Assembly (NCBI GenBank): GCA_019239415.1
Contig: JAFAZW010000067.1
Location: 1 to 63,103 of the forward strand
Length of the DNA: 63,103 nt
Source: Alphaproteobacteria bacterium
GTDB taxonomy: Bacteria > Pseudomonadota > Alphaproteobacteria > Sphingomonadales > Sphingomonadaceae
Direction of reading: 5' to 3'
Made by a program: the position numbers and the translations under genes. Positions 7,532-17,712 of the stretch are shown here, in pieces (within the stretch, counting starts at the first letter, position 1; each line of letters starts with the position of its first letter). The notes below the pieces were generated by a model that made no database searches, was not told the origin of the DNA, and saw only the letters and a list, made by a program, of their open reading frames with translations.

Positions 7532-8770
7532 ATGGCCAGTCCCGCTCGAACCGCCGCCTTTCCCGTCACCCTCGCCGACATCGAGGCGGCGGCGAGGCGG
7601 ATCGAAGGCCAGGTGGTCCGCACCCCCACCTATCGGAGCCGCAACCTCTCCGAGCTCACCGGCGCCGAGGTCTGGGTCAAGCTCGAGAACCTCCAGGTCG
7701 TCGCCGCCTACAAGGAGCGCGGCGCGCTCAACAAATTGCTGCTGATGGACGAGGCGACGCGCAAGCGCGGCGTCATCGCCGCCTCGGCCGGCAACCACGC
7801 CCAGGCGGTCGCCTATCACGGCAGCCGGCTGGGCGTGCCGGTCACCATCGTGATGGCCAGGCCTACCCCGACGGTGAAGGTGGCGCAGACCGAGCGGCAC
7901 GGCGCCCGCGTCATCCTGCACGGCGAGTTGCTCGACGAGGCCTTCGCCGAGGCCCAGCGCCTGGAGGAAGCCGAGGGCCTCACCTTCGTCCACCCGTTCG
8001 ACGAGCCCGATATCATCGCCGGTCAGGGGACGGTGGCGCTGGAGCTGCTCGAGGACGCGCCCGAACTCGACACGCTCATCGTTCCGATCGGCGGCGGCGG
8101 GCTGATCTCCGGCATCGCCACCGCGGCCAAGGCGCTCAGGCCGGACATCGAAGTGATCGGCGTCCAGGCGAAGCTCTACCCCTGGATGTACTGCGCCCGC
8201 ACCGGGGCGCAGCTGCCGTCGGCGGGCGATACGATCGCCGAAGGCATTGCGGTGAAGAAGCCGGGCGTGCTGACCCCGCGCATCATCGCCGAGACGGTCG
8301 ACGACATCCTCCTCGTCGATGAGGACGAGATCGAACATGCGGTCGCCATGTTCCTCCAGCTCGACAAGACGGTCGCCGAGGGCGCCGGCGCGGCGGGCCT
8401 TGCCGCGATGCTCGCCCATCCCGATCGTTTCCGCGGCCGCAAGGTCGGCCTCGTCCTCACCGGCGGCAACATCGATCCGCGGCTGCTCGCCACCGTCATC
8501 CTGCGCGACCTGTTTCGCACCGGCCGCATGTCGCGCCTGCGCATCCAGCTCCAGGACCGGCCGGGCGCGCTCTACTCCGTCGTGCGGCTGTTCGAACGTC
8601 ACGGCGTCAACATCATCGACATCGTTCACCAGCGGGTCTTCACGTCGCTTCCGGCCAAGGACGCGTTTATCGACGTCGACTGCGAAGCCCGCGACGCCGG
8701 CCAGCTCGCGGCGCTGGTCGAGGACATCAAGGCGGCGGGGTTCGAGCTGCACCCCGTTGAGATTCGCTGA
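7532..8770 (+). CDS. ilvA: Threonine ammonia-lyase with C-terminal ACT domain
   Basis: The 412-residue enzyme uses PLP to deaminate L-threonine to 2-oxobutanoate in the cytoplasm, the first step towards isoleucine or threonine catabolism. The PLP lysine is Lys61 in AAYKERGALNKLL. The phosphate-binding glycine loop GGGGLISG is near residue 188, and ASAGNHAQAVAYH holds the substrate loop. The last 80 residues (from RLRIQLQDRPGALYSVV) are a single ACT-type domain. That architecture, about 400 residues with one ACT domain, is shared by catabolic-type and some biosynthetic enzymes, so the physiological direction is open. The ATG was chosen for the conserved N-terminal DIEAAARRI region just downstream. 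Confidence 0.93.
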   Translation: MASPARTAAFPVTLADIEAAARRIEGQVVRTPTYRSRNLSELTGAEVWVKLENLQVVAAYKERGALNKLLLMDEATRKRGVIAASAGNHAQAVAYHGSRLGVPVTIVMARPTPTVKVAQTERHGARVILHGELLDEAFAEAQRLEEAEGLTFVHPFDEPDIIAGQGTVALELLEDAPELDTLIVPIGGGGLISGIATAAKALRPDIEVIGVQAKLYPWMYCARTGAQLPSAGDTIAEGIAVKKPGVLTPRIIAETVDDILLVDEDEIEHAVAMFLQLDKTVAEGAGAAGLAAMLAHPDRFRGRKVGLVLTGGNIDPRLLATVILRDLFRTGRMSRLRIQLQDRPGALYSVVRLFERHGVNIIDIVHQRVFTSLPAKDAFIDVDCEARDAGQLAALVEDIKAAGFELHPVEIR

Positions 8771-8886
8771 CGGCGCCGTCCCGCACCGGAACGCGCGCCC
8801 GTTAACCACGTTTCTGCGCCGGACCGATCTTCCCATTGGGGACGGCAGGCCGCATAACCTTTGCGCAACCACGTCCCTAAACCGTC

Positions 8887-8890
8887 GGAG
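8887..8890 (+). promoter_or_regulatory. Ribosome binding site supporting a TTG start
   Basis: GGAG stands five bases before the TTG at 8896, and no in-frame ATG or GTG exists between them. This supports TTG as the initiation codon of the aminoacyl-tRNA-protein transferase. Confidence 0.5.
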
Positions 8891-8895
8891 CTGAA

Positions 8896-9654
8896 TTGAG
8901 CGCACCGTTCCGCTTTCCCCGCTTCTTCGTGACCAGCCCGGCCCCGTGCCCCTATCTCGCGGGCAAGACCGAGCGGAAGGTGTTCACGGAGCTGACGGGC
9001 GTCCATGCGAGCGAGCTCAACGACGCGCTCGGCCGGATCGGTTTCCGCCGCAGCCAGGGCGTCGCCTACCGGCCCAGCTGCATGGACTGCACGGCCTGCG
9101 TTTCGGTCCGCGTCGTCGCCTCCGAGTTCCAGCCGAGCGCGACCCAGAAGAGGATGCTGAAGCGCCACGCCGACCTCGAGGTCACCGCCTGCAAGCCGTG
9201 GGCGACCGAGGAGCAATATGCGCTGCTGCGCCGCTACCTGAAGAGCCGCCACCCCGACGGCGGCATGGTCGGCATGGATGAATCCGATTTCGCCGACATG
9301 ATCGAGCAGAGCCCGGTCCGCACCTACGTGATCGAATATCGCGAGCCGGCGCGCGACGGCCGGCAAGGCCGCCTCGTCGGCGCCTGCCTCACCGACCAGC
9401 AGGGTGACGGCCTGTCGATGATCTACAGCTTCTTCGAGCCGGACGACGAGGCGCGGCCCGGCCTCGGCACCTACATCATCCTCGATCACATCGTGCGCGC
9501 CGGGAAGGCCGGCTTGCCCTACGTCTACCTAGGCTATTGGGTCGAGAACTCCCGCCGCATGGCCTACAAGGCCCGCTTCCGCCCGCTGGAGCGCCTCGGC
9601 CCCAACGGCTGGTACCGCTTCGAGCCCGACCAGCGCGAGCTGCCCTTGGGCTGA
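8896..9654 (+). CDS. bpt: Aspartate/glutamate leucyltransferase or arginyltransferase (Bpt/Ate family)
   Basis: The 252-residue protein transfers an amino acid from aminoacyl-tRNA to the N-terminus of proteins, marking them for degradation by the N-degron pathway. The N-terminal domain has the cysteine pattern of the ATE family: Cys18 (PCPYL) and Cys62, Cys65 and Cys68 ([13 protein letters not shown]). The C-terminal GNAT-like half carries SMIYSFF and [20 protein letters not shown]. Bacterial Bpt enzymes add leucine to Asp/Glu ends; which amino acid this one uses is not decided by sequence alone. It starts at TTG with a GGAG upstream. It probably forms its own transcription unit after ilvA. 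Confidence 0.9.
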   Translation: MSAPFRFPRFFVTSPAPCPYLAGKTERKVFTELTGVHASELNDALGRIGFRRSQGVAYRPSCMDCTACVSVRVVASEFQPSATQKRMLKRHADLEVTACKPWATEEQYALLRRYLKSRHPDGGMVGMDESDFADMIEQSPVRTYVIEYREPARDGRQGRLVGACLTDQQGDGLSMIYSFFEPDDEARPGLGTYIILDHIVRAGKAGLPYVYLGYWVENSRRMAYKARFRPLERLGPNGWYRFEPDQRELPLG

Positions 9655-9740
9655 CTTTCCTGCCTCCCCCTCGCGTGGCGATGGCGAGGCAAATCCTCTG
9701 AAACTTCCTCTTAATCCCTAATCGCTTAGACACCCTGCTC

Positions 9741-11741
9741 ATGGGGTGGGTGAAGGAGCGCTGGCGCACGATCGTCGATGCCGGCGAGGCGGAGACGCCG
9801 GCCGGCCGCGCGCTCCTCCAGCAGCGTTACGCCGCGCTCCAGCGCCAGATCCCGCTCCTCTACACGGTCGCGCTCACCAACGTGCTCGGTCTCGCCGCCG
9901 CCACCGGCGGGCGCTCGGCGACCTTCTTCAAGGCTTCGGCCGTCCTCGTTCTCCTCGTCCTCCTCCGCCTCGCCCACTGGGTCCGCGCCCGCAATCGCGT
10001 GCTGCCGCCGGAGAAGATCCTCGTCGAGCTGCAGAAGACGTGGGTCTATGCGCTCGTCATCAGCGTCGGCTTCTGTGCCTACGCGCTCATCCTTCTCGAC
10101 GGCGCCGGGCCGGAGGACCATTTCTACGTCATCCTGTTCGGAAGCCTCGCCGCGGTCGGCTGCGCGTACGGCATTTCGAGCTACGGCGGCGCGGCGCGCC
10201 TGCCGCTTCTCTTCCTCGGCTACCCCATCGCCGCCCGGCTCGTCTTCTACCGCGACGCCGCGCATGTCGGCATGGGCATCAGCGTCGGCATGGTGATGCT
10301 GCTCATCCTGCGCCTGCTCGGCATGCACAATCGCGGGTTCCGCAGGCTCGTCGAAGCGCAGGTCGAGACCGAGGCCGAGCGCCGCCGCGCCCGCCGCGCC
10401 GAGCGTGCCGCCAAGGCCGAGAAGGAGCGGGCAACGATCGTCGCCGACACCGATTCCCTGACCGGCCTCGCCAACCGGCGCGCCTTCCTCCGCGAGCTCA
10501 GCGTCCGCGCCGGCCGCGTCCGGCGGCGCGGCGGCGCTTTCGCGCTCGCCGTCATCGACCTCGACGGCTTCAAGCCGATCAACGACACGTTCGGCCATGC
10601 CGCCGGCGACATCGTCCTCCAGCAAGTCGGCGCCCGGTTGGCCGCAGCGACAGGGGCGGGCGCACTCGTTGCCCGCACCGGCGGCGACGAGTTCGCGCTG
10701 GCGCTGCCGGGGATCTCCGATCGCGGCGCCGCCGAGGAGGCCGGGCTCGCCGCCTGCGCCGCGCTCAAGCCGCCGTTCGCAGTCGACGGCCGCGAGTTCC
10801 GCATCTCCGGCTGCTGCGGCCTCACCTTGCTGCGCAAGGGCGATTGCGAGGTCGAGGAGGCGCTGATGCGCGCCGACACCGCCCTGTATCGCGCCAAGGG
10901 CAATGGCCGCGCCGGCGTCGCCGTCTTCACGCCGGAAATGGGGGCGATGCACCGCCGCCGCAGCCTCGTCGAGCAGGCGCTGCGCGACAGCGACACGCAG
11001 GATTCGATCGGCCTCGTCTACCAGCCGGTCCTCGACCTCGCGACCGGCGAGCTGCGCGCGCTCGAGGCGCTGGCGCGCTGGGACCATCCGCAGCTCGGGC
11101 GCGTGCCGCCGGACCAGTTCGTCACCGTCGCCGAGCAGATCAACGTCATCGGCGAGCTGAGCGACCGGCTCCTCGCCAAGGCCGCGCGCGAGGCGCGGGG
11201 CTGGGCCGGGTCGGTGCGCCTGTCGTTCAATGTCAGCGCGATCGAGCTGTGCACCGCGCGCTCGTCGCAGCGCATCCTCGCCGTCGCGCGCGCGGAGGGC
11301 CTGCCGGCGGATCGCCTGCAGATCGAGCTGACCGAGACGGCCTTGCTCGTCGATTTCGAGGCGGCGCGCCGCAACCTCGGCGAGTTGCGCGATGCGGGCG
11401 CCCGCATCGTCCTCGACGATTTCGGCGCCGGCCACGCCTCGATTTCCTACCTGCGCGAAATGCCGTTCGACGGGGTCAAGATCGACGGGTCGCTGGTCGC
11501 CCCCATCGCCCAGTCGCTGCGCGCCCAGCGGCTCCTGAAGGGGGTGCTCGACCTCTGCGCCTCGCTCGGCATGCCGTGCGTCGCCGAGCAGATCGAGACC
11601 GAGGAGCAGGCGGCCCTGCTGCGCGGCCTCGGCTGCCGCGACGGCCAGGGCTTCCACCTCTCGCCCCCGCTCCATGCGGCGGCCGCGGCCGCGCTGGCGG
11701 CACCCAAGGTAGTCCCGATCGGCCGCGCGGCGGCGGCCTGA
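9741..11741 (+). CDS. Membrane-anchored GGDEF-EAL protein (diguanylate cyclase/phosphodiesterase)
   Basis: The 666-residue protein has about six N-terminal membrane helices (roughly residues 30-200), a short charged linker (EAERRRARRAERAAKAEKER), a GGDEF domain and an EAL domain. The active-site motif TGGDEFALALP (near 314) is intact, so cyclic-di-GMP synthesis is possible. The EAL motif (ALEALARW, near 441), DDFGAGHASISYLREMPFD and the terminal GCRDGQGFHLSPPL are also kept, so hydrolysis is possible. Which activity dominates cannot be predicted. No PAS or other soluble sensor domain is present, so the membrane part is the likely sensor. The stop is 24 bases from that of the convergent minus-strand frame. 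Confidence 0.92.
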   Translation: MGWVKERWRTIVDAGEAETPAGRALLQQRYAALQRQIPLLYTVALTNVLGLAAATGGRSATFFKASAVLVLLVLLRLAHWVRARNRVLPPEKILVELQKTWVYALVISVGFCAYALILLDGAGPEDHFYVILFGSLAAVGCAYGISSYGGAARLPLLFLGYPIAARLVFYRDAAHVGMGISVGMVMLLILRLLGMHNRGFRRLVEAQVETEAERRRARRAERAAKAEKERATIVADTDSLTGLANRRAFLRELSVRAGRVRRRGGAFALAVIDLDGFKPINDTFGHAAGDIVLQQVGARLAAATGAGALVARTGGDEFALALPGISDRGAAEEAGLAACAALKPPFAVDGREFRISGCCGLTLLRKGDCEVEEALMRADTALYRAKGNGRAGVAVFTPEMGAMHRRRSLVEQALRDSDTQDSIGLVYQPVLDLATGELRALEALARWDHPQLGRVPPDQFVTVAEQINVIGELSDRLLAKAAREARGWAGSVRLSFNVSAIELCTARSSQRILAVARAEGLPADRLQIELTETALLVDFEAARRNLGELRDAGARIVLDDFGAGHASISYLREMPFDGVKIDGSLVAPIAQSLRAQRLLKGVLDLCASLGMPCVAEQIETEEQAALLRGLGCRDGQGFHLSPPLHAAAAAALAAPKVVPIGRAAAA

Positions 11742-11765
11742 CGGCCGCTGCCCGGGAAAAGCGCC

Positions 11766-12092
11766 TTACCTTGACGGCGGGCCGACCAAGGCGTCGACGA
11801 GGTCATTCTCCTCGACGCGCCCGCTCCGGCAGGCGCGGTCCATCGACTCGACCAGCGCCACCAGACGCTTGTCGGGATCCGTAGCGGGTGTCCATAGCGA
11901 AGCGACCAGCTCGCGCTCCTCCGTCCCTGTGCGAATGAGATAGGTGCCGATGAGACCGGGGGAACCGGTCGCCGGGCCGCCCGGTGCGCGCTGAAACAGG
12001 CGCTCCCACGTTGCGAGGATTTCGGCTGCGAGCCGCGGTTCGATCCGCGCCGCGCATGTGGACAGCGGCAGATCCCGCGGGTCCGCCGGCAC
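11766..12092 (-). CDS. Hypothetical protein, start uncertain
   Basis: The frame ending at TAA 11766 reads as ordinary protein (for example RLAAEILATWERLFQR, LIGTYLIRTG, VALVESMDRACRSGR) with GC-rich third positions, so I believe it is coding. No ATG exists in the gene-sized part of the frame. A GTG at 12092 gives 108 residues and a TTG at 12191 gives 141. The residues between the two candidates (WRCSDAEANRLASS) also look coding, so the longer form is possible. A different frame has a signal-like start at MRLRLPVLAML, so a frameshift that removed an exported N-terminus is another explanation. I recognise no family. It is divergent from glmS. Confidence 0.4.
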   Translation of the reverse strand: MPADPRDLPLSTCAARIEPRLAAEILATWERLFQRAPGGPATGSPGLIGTYLIRTGTEERELVASLWTPATDPDKRLVALVESMDRACRSGRVEENDLVDALVGPPSR

Positions 12093-12281
12093 GGAGGACG
12101 CCAGGCGGTTCGCTTCCGCATCGGAGCATCGCCAGGACGGGAAGGCGAAGGCGCATCCCGCGTCTCTGGCACCCGCGGATGGCGGCCGCAACCGACGCCG
12201 CCGCGGCCGCTCGCGCCACTGGCACGCCGGCCCGAACCGCTCTAGAGGCGGCGGCCAGGTCCAGAGTGAAGCGAGCGGGTC

Positions 12282-14108
<1,827 letters not shown>

Positions 14109-14264
14109 GCGGTCCCTCGGGTCTCCCGCAAGAACCCGGTCAGTCAAGATTCCGGTCCGTCGCGAGCATTCCAAGATCCGCTTTCGACGAGCGGACGACT
14201 GGGGTAAGATGATGACTCGACTCGACTGGCGGGGATCTGTCCGGGTCCTTCGCGCCTTGGAGTT

Positions 14265-14273
14265 GGAGGAGGG
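14265..14273 (+). promoter_or_regulatory. Strong ribosome binding site of the small peptide gene
   Basis: GGAGGAGGG lies three bases before the ATG at 14277. It is among the strongest Shine-Dalgarno matches in the window and argues that the 87-codon frame is genuinely translated. Confidence 0.55.
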
Positions 14274-14276
14274 CCT

Positions 14277-14540
14277 ATGTCCGACCATTCCAGAATCACC
14301 ATCGACGAGATCGTCCATGCCGCGGGGGCTGGCGCGTTGCGGGCGCTCGAAGCCCGTAGCGGCGGCGGCGGCGGCGGAGCCGGCGGAGGGGGCGACGCGG
14401 TGAGCATCGAAAAGCTCGTCCAGTCCGGCTTCGGCGTTCGGTTCGAGATCTGGGCCGGCGGCTGGCCGGGCCCGTGGGGCCCGGGTCCGCTCGGCGGCCT
14501 CGGCACCCTCGGCACGAAGGCCGGCGGACAGCAGGGATGA
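14277..14540 (+). CDS. Small Gly/Trp-rich protein, possible modified-peptide precursor, function unknown
   Basis: The product is 87 residues. Residues 1-27 (MSDHSRITIDEIVHAAGAGA and LRALEAR) form a charged amphipathic helix. Residues 29-39 are a glycine run interrupted by one Ala, then SIEKLVQSGFGVRFEIW, and then a tail rich in Gly, Pro and Trp (Trp59, Trp63, Trp67) ending in polar residues. There is no signal peptide. The helix - Gly linker - aromatic tail layout resembles a leader plus core of a ribosomally made peptide, but no modification enzyme adjoins it. It overlaps the next gene by ATGA, so both are coexpressed. It could equally be a small partner subunit of the Cys-rich protein. Confidence 0.6.
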   Translation: MSDHSRITIDEIVHAAGAGALRALEARSGGGGGGAGGGGDAVSIEKLVQSGFGVRFEIWAGGWPGPWGPGPLGGLGTLGTKAGGQQG

Positions 14541-15007
14541 GCGGCGGCGGCCGCGGCCGTCCCTCGGCCGCGCCGCTCGCCTGTCCGAGCGCCGATCCGG
14601 ACTGGGACGACGCCCGGCTTCTCGGGGTCGTACTCGGCACGGCCGAGGAGCCGCAAACCTGGTTCACCGGCGTCCGTCCCGTCGACCCGGCGATGCTGGC
14701 CGCGGCCGCGCCCGCCGCGCCGGCGGAGGTGTTCCGCTTCACCGCGCGTTGCCGCGAGGGCGCCTGCGCCCAGTTCGTCGGCGGACGCTGCCGGGTCGGA
14801 GAGGCGGTGGCCGCGCACCTGCCTCCGGCGGAAGCGCAGGCGCTGCCGCAATGCGGCCTTCGCCCCGCCTGCCGCTGGTGGCACGAGCAGGGCCCCGCCG
14901 CCTGCCGCCGCTGCCCGGCCGTGGTGACCCAGGACAGCCTCGTCCGCGGCGCCTATACGGAGGCGCTTCGGGGACAAGGGGACCCGGAGAGGGTCACGGC
15001 CGAATAG
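14537..15007 (+). CDS. Cysteine-rich protein of unknown function, possible metal or Fe-S binder
   Basis: The 156-residue protein starts at the ATG overlapping the stop of the peptide gene. It has eight cysteines: 16, 72, 77, 85, 106, 112, 123 and 126. They are grouped as CREGACAQFVGGRC and, later, CGLRPACRWWHEQGPAACRRC, a spacing that suggests one or two metal or Fe-S sites. There is no signal peptide, so a cytoplasmic location is expected. From memory, similar small proteins with the CRWW...C..CP..VT end occur in cyanobacteria and some proteobacteria, sometimes loosely named nitrogen fixation protein; I could not check this. The gene ends 2 bases from the convergent glycosyltransferase gene. 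Confidence 0.65.
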   Translation: MSGGGRGRPSAAPLACPSADPDWDDARLLGVVLGTAEEPQTWFTGVRPVDPAMLAAAAPAAPAEVFRFTARCREGACAQFVGGRCRVGEAVAAHLPPAEAQALPQCGLRPACRWWHEQGPAACRRCPAVVTQDSLVRGAYTEALRGQGDPERVTAE

Positions 15008-15009
15008 AC

Positions 15010-16017
15010 TCAGCGCAGGCGCTTCAGCAGGGCGAGAACAGGCCGGCCGAACAGGCGCGGGAGCAGCGAGCGGCGCTGGGCGCGGCTGCGGGCGCGGGCG
15101 ATGGCGGCGAGGCGGGCGGCGAAGCCCAGCCGGTCCCAGCCGGCGAGCGCCTCGTGGAAGGCCGCGTCGGCGCGCAGCCGGGCGAGGTCGACCGGCGCCG
15201 GCGTGCCCCAGTCGGTGCGAAAGCCTGTTCCCGTCGTCGCCGCCGCCTCGACGTGGCGCAGGATGCGCATCCGTGCCGCGGAGTGGCGGGCGATGCCGGC
15301 CTCCTGGGCCTCGAGCGTGCGAAGGAGGCTCGGGGGGCGGCTCAGCGCCGCCTCGTGGCGCCGCCAGAGGATCAGGGGCTCGTCGACGAAGGCGAAGCGC
15401 GCGCCGCGCAGCGCCAGCATCATGGTGAGGAAGAAATCCTCGGTCGCGACCGGGAAATCGGGCGCGGCCACCGCCTCCACCGCCCGCCGGTCGTAAGCGG
15501 CGGCGGCGCCGTGGAGGACGGGAACATCGCCGCCGGCAAAGTAATCGGCGGCGCGGTCGAGATGGCCCCGCATCGCCGGAAAGGTGTCGGTGGAGCGGGG
15601 GCCGGGGCCCAGCGGACGGCCGGCCTCGTCGATCCGTTCGGACGCCGACCACAGCACCGCCGCGCCCGTCTCCCGCCACCGCGCGGCGAGGCGCGACACC
15701 CGCTCGGGGCGGGACACGTCGTCGCCCGCCGCCGCGACGATCAGCGCGCCCGTGGCCCGGCCAAGGGCGTCGAAGGCGTGGCCCAGGACGCCGAGCGGAG
15801 AAGTGCTGCGGTGGAGGACGATTCGATGCGGGCCGCGATAGGCGGACGCCGCTTCGGCCATGATCGCGAAGGTGCGGTCGCGCGATTCGTGGTCGCTGAG
15901 GAGGATTTCGAGATTGGGATAATCCTGCGCCAAAGCACCGGCGACGGCCTCCCCGACGAACCGCTCCTGGTCGCGGGCGAGGAGCAGGAAGGTGACGCGC
16001 GGCGGATCGGCTGCCAC
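15010..16017 (-). CDS. Glycosyltransferase family 2
   Basis: The start is the GTG at 16017, one base after the stop of the upstream acetyltransferase gene, giving 335 residues. The N-terminal half is a GT-A fold: RVTFLLLARDQERFVGEAVA, then LEILLSDHESRDRT for nucleotide binding and AAAGDDVSRPERV as the DxD-like metal site. The segment ATEDFFLTMML holds the probable catalytic acidic residues. There is no membrane helix. As the last gene of the amino-sugar operon it probably transfers the 3-acylamino-3,6-dideoxyhexose, or a neighbouring sugar, onto a surface glycan (inference from context). Confidence 0.85.
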   Translation of the reverse strand: MAADPPRVTFLLLARDQERFVGEAVAGALAQDYPNLEILLSDHESRDRTFAIMAEAASAYRGPHRIVLHRSTSPLGVLGHAFDALGRATGALIVAAAGDDVSRPERVSRLAARWRETGAAVLWSASERIDEAGRPLGPGPRSTDTFPAMRGHLDRAADYFAGGDVPVLHGAAAAYDRRAVEAVAAPDFPVATEDFFLTMMLALRGARFAFVDEPLILWRRHEAALSRPPSLLRTLEAQEAGIARHSAARMRILRHVEAAATTGTGFRTDWGTPAPVDLARLRADAAFHEALAGWDRLGFAARLAAIARARSRAQRRSLLPRLFGRPVLALLKRLR

Positions 16018-16018
16018 G

Positions 16019-16579
16019 TCAGAACTCGATCCGGAGCGAGGGCGCGAAGCGGCGGTAGCGGGCGAGCGCGCGCTCGATGGCGGCGCGGTCGATCGCGTAG
16101 GACACGGTCTCTTCGTCCTCGCCGGTCCGCACCCCGCCATAATGTTCGTGGAAGCGCCAGACGGCGGCATTGGCCCGGCGCATCTCGCCATGGGCGGCCT
16201 TGAAGCCGCAGGCGAGGGCATAATGGTAGACGAGCAGCGTCGTCTCGATCGCCGCGTAGGCGGGCTTCTGGTCGCTCAGGATCCAGGAGCCCCAGCAAAA
16301 GCTGTCGCCGCGCCGGTCGTAGAGGCGGACGGTGCCGACCGCACGCCCGTCGAGACGCTCGATGAGGAAGTAGATCTGGCCGGGGTCGGCCTGGCAGGCC
16401 TCGACATAGGCAATCTGCCGGGCGAGATCGTCGTCGGTCGCCGACAGGTGGCGGCCGTAGCGCGGGTCGCGCCGGAGGCGGAGGATGAAGGCCGCGTCCG
16501 CGGCGCCCGCCTCGCGCAGCCGCAGGCGCGGCCCCTCCAGCCGGCGCGGGCGGCGGAAAGGCGGCGACTGCCCGTTCAC
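16019..16579 (-). CDS. GNAT-family N-acyltransferase, probably acting on an amino sugar
   Basis: The GTG at 16579 overlaps the aminotransferase stop as GTGA and gives 186 residues. The fold is that of RimJ/RimL-type GNAT proteins: LRLREAGAADAAFILRLRRDP at the start, then IGxGxxx-like AVGTVRLYDR, GSWILS, and an acceptor region AIETTLLVYHYALACGFKAAHGE with a terminal HEHYGGVRTGEDEE. Between an FdtB-like aminotransferase and a glycosyltransferase it probably acylates the 3-amino group of the dTDP-sugar. In the best-known Fuc3NAc and Qui3NAc pathways that step is done by a hexapeptide-repeat enzyme (FdtC/QdtC), so this would be a different enzyme type for the same job. Confidence 0.8.
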   Translation of the reverse strand: MNGQSPPFRRPRRLEGPRLRLREAGAADAAFILRLRRDPRYGRHLSATDDDLARQIAYVEACQADPGQIYFLIERLDGRAVGTVRLYDRRGDSFCWGSWILSDQKPAYAAIETTLLVYHYALACGFKAAHGEMRRANAAVWRFHEHYGGVRTGEDEETVSYAIDRAAIERALARYRRFAPSLRIEF

Positions 16580-17712
16580 CCGGCGCCGGCGCGCGGTGCT
16601 GCGTCCCGCCGGGCGCGGTCCCAGGCGCGGACGGCGTCGATCACCGCGCCCACCGCGTCGTCGCCAAGGTGGGGCCCGATGGGCAGGCTCAGGACCTCGG
16701 CCGCGAGCCGTTCGGCGACGGGAAAGGCGCCGCGCCCGATGTCCGGCTGGACGAAGGCGGGCTGGAGGTGCGGCGGCACCGGGTAATGGACGTCGGTCGC
16801 GATGTCCCGATCGGCGAGCCAGCGGCGCAGCACATCCCGCTCCACCGTGCGCACGACGTAGAGGTGCCACGCCGGGTCCGCCCAGGCCGGCGCGTGGGGC
16901 AGGGCCACCTCCGTGTCGCCGATCCCCTCGCAATAGAGGTCCGCGATCCGACGCCGCCGGAGGTTCCATGCCTCGATATGGGGCAGCTTGACCGCGAGGA
17001 TGGCCGCCTGCAGCGGGTCGAGACGGCTGTTCACGCCGAGGCTGGCGGCGCTGCGGTCGCGCTCGATGCCGTACTGGCCGAGCGTCCGCACCGCCGCGGC
17101 GACGGTCGGGTCGTTGGTCGTCACCGCGCCCCCGTCGCCCATCGCGCCCAGGTTCTTGGTCGGGTAGAAGCTCCACGCGACGAGGTCGCCATGGGCGCCG
17201 ATCGGCCGTCCCCGATAGCGCGCGCCGTGCGCCTGCGCCGCATCTTCGACGAGGGCGAGCCCATGCCGGCGGGCGAGCGCGAGGAGCGGCTGGAGATCGG
17301 CGGGCTGACCGTAGAGGTGCGTCGGCAGGATCGCCCGCGTGCGGGGTCCGATCGCCGCCTCGGCCCGCTCCGGATCGAGGTTGAAAGTCGCTTCCGACGG
17401 CTCGACGAAGACCGGGCAGGCACCCACGGCGCGGACGGCGAGCACGGTGGCGGCAAAGCTGTTGGCGGCGACGATGACCTCGTCTCCGGCGCCGATGCCG
17501 AGGGCGCGCAGGCCCAGGTGGAGCGCGTCGAAGCCGTTGGCGACGCCGATGCAATGGCCGGCGCCGCAATGGTCGGCGAAGGCCGCCTCGAACGCCTCGA
17601 CCTCGCCGCCGCCGACATAGCGGCCGGAGCCGAGCACGCGGGCGACGGCGTCGTCGATCTCCGCCTGCAGCTCGCGATAGGCGGCGAGCGGGTCGTGGAA
17701 GGCGACGTTCAT
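16576..17712 (-). CDS. DegT/DnrJ/EryC1 aminotransferase, FdtB/QdtB-like
   Basis: The 378-residue PLP enzyme starts at the ATG at 17712, which overlaps the stop of the ketoisomerase gene by ATGA. Its PLP lysine is Lys186 (SFYPTKNLGAMGDGG), and Asp157 (VEDAAQAHGA) contacts the pyridine nitrogen. PTHLYGQPAD and SRLDPLQAAIL are typical of the family. FdtB and QdtB convert a dTDP-3-keto-6-deoxyhexose to the 3-amino sugar with glutamate as donor, which fits the ketoisomerase upstream and the acyltransferase downstream. The sugar configuration (Fuc3N or Qui3N) is not decided. Confidence 0.88.
   Translation of the reverse strand: MNVAFHDPLAAYRELQAEIDDAVARVLGSGRYVGGGEVEAFEAAFADHCGAGHCIGVANGFDALHLGLRALGIGAGDEVIVAANSFAATVLAVRAVGACPVFVEPSEATFNLDPERAEAAIGPRTRAILPTHLYGQPADLQPLLALARRHGLALVEDAAQAHGARYRGRPIGAHGDLVAWSFYPTKNLGAMGDGGAVTTNDPTVAAAVRTLGQYGIERDRSAASLGVNSRLDPLQAAILAVKLPHIEAWNLRRRRIADLYCEGIGDTEVALPHAPAWADPAWHLYVVRTVERDVLRRWLADRDIATDVHYPVPPHLQPAFVQPDIGRGAFPVAERLAAEVLSLPIGPHLGDDAVGAVIDAVRAWDRARRDAAPRAGAG

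Noticed and set aside
5611-8322. 903-codon plus-strand frame over the amidohydrolase and threonine ammonia-lyase genes
   Set aside because: It is antisense to the amidohydrolase and out of frame with ilvA, with Arg/Pro/His-rich composition and no recognisable motif.
8771-8895. Possible CtrA-type site (GTTAACCACG)
   Set aside because: Only a half-site is present; the second TTAA at the required 7-base spacing is missing, so a CtrA box cannot be supported.
14277-14540. Lasso peptide, lanthipeptide or other known RiPP class for the 87-residue protein
   Set aside because: No B1/B2 protease, cyclase, LanM/LanBC or YcaO gene is nearby, and the tail lacks Cys/Ser/Thr-rich or Asp/Glu ring signatures. 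Only a general precursor-like layout remains.
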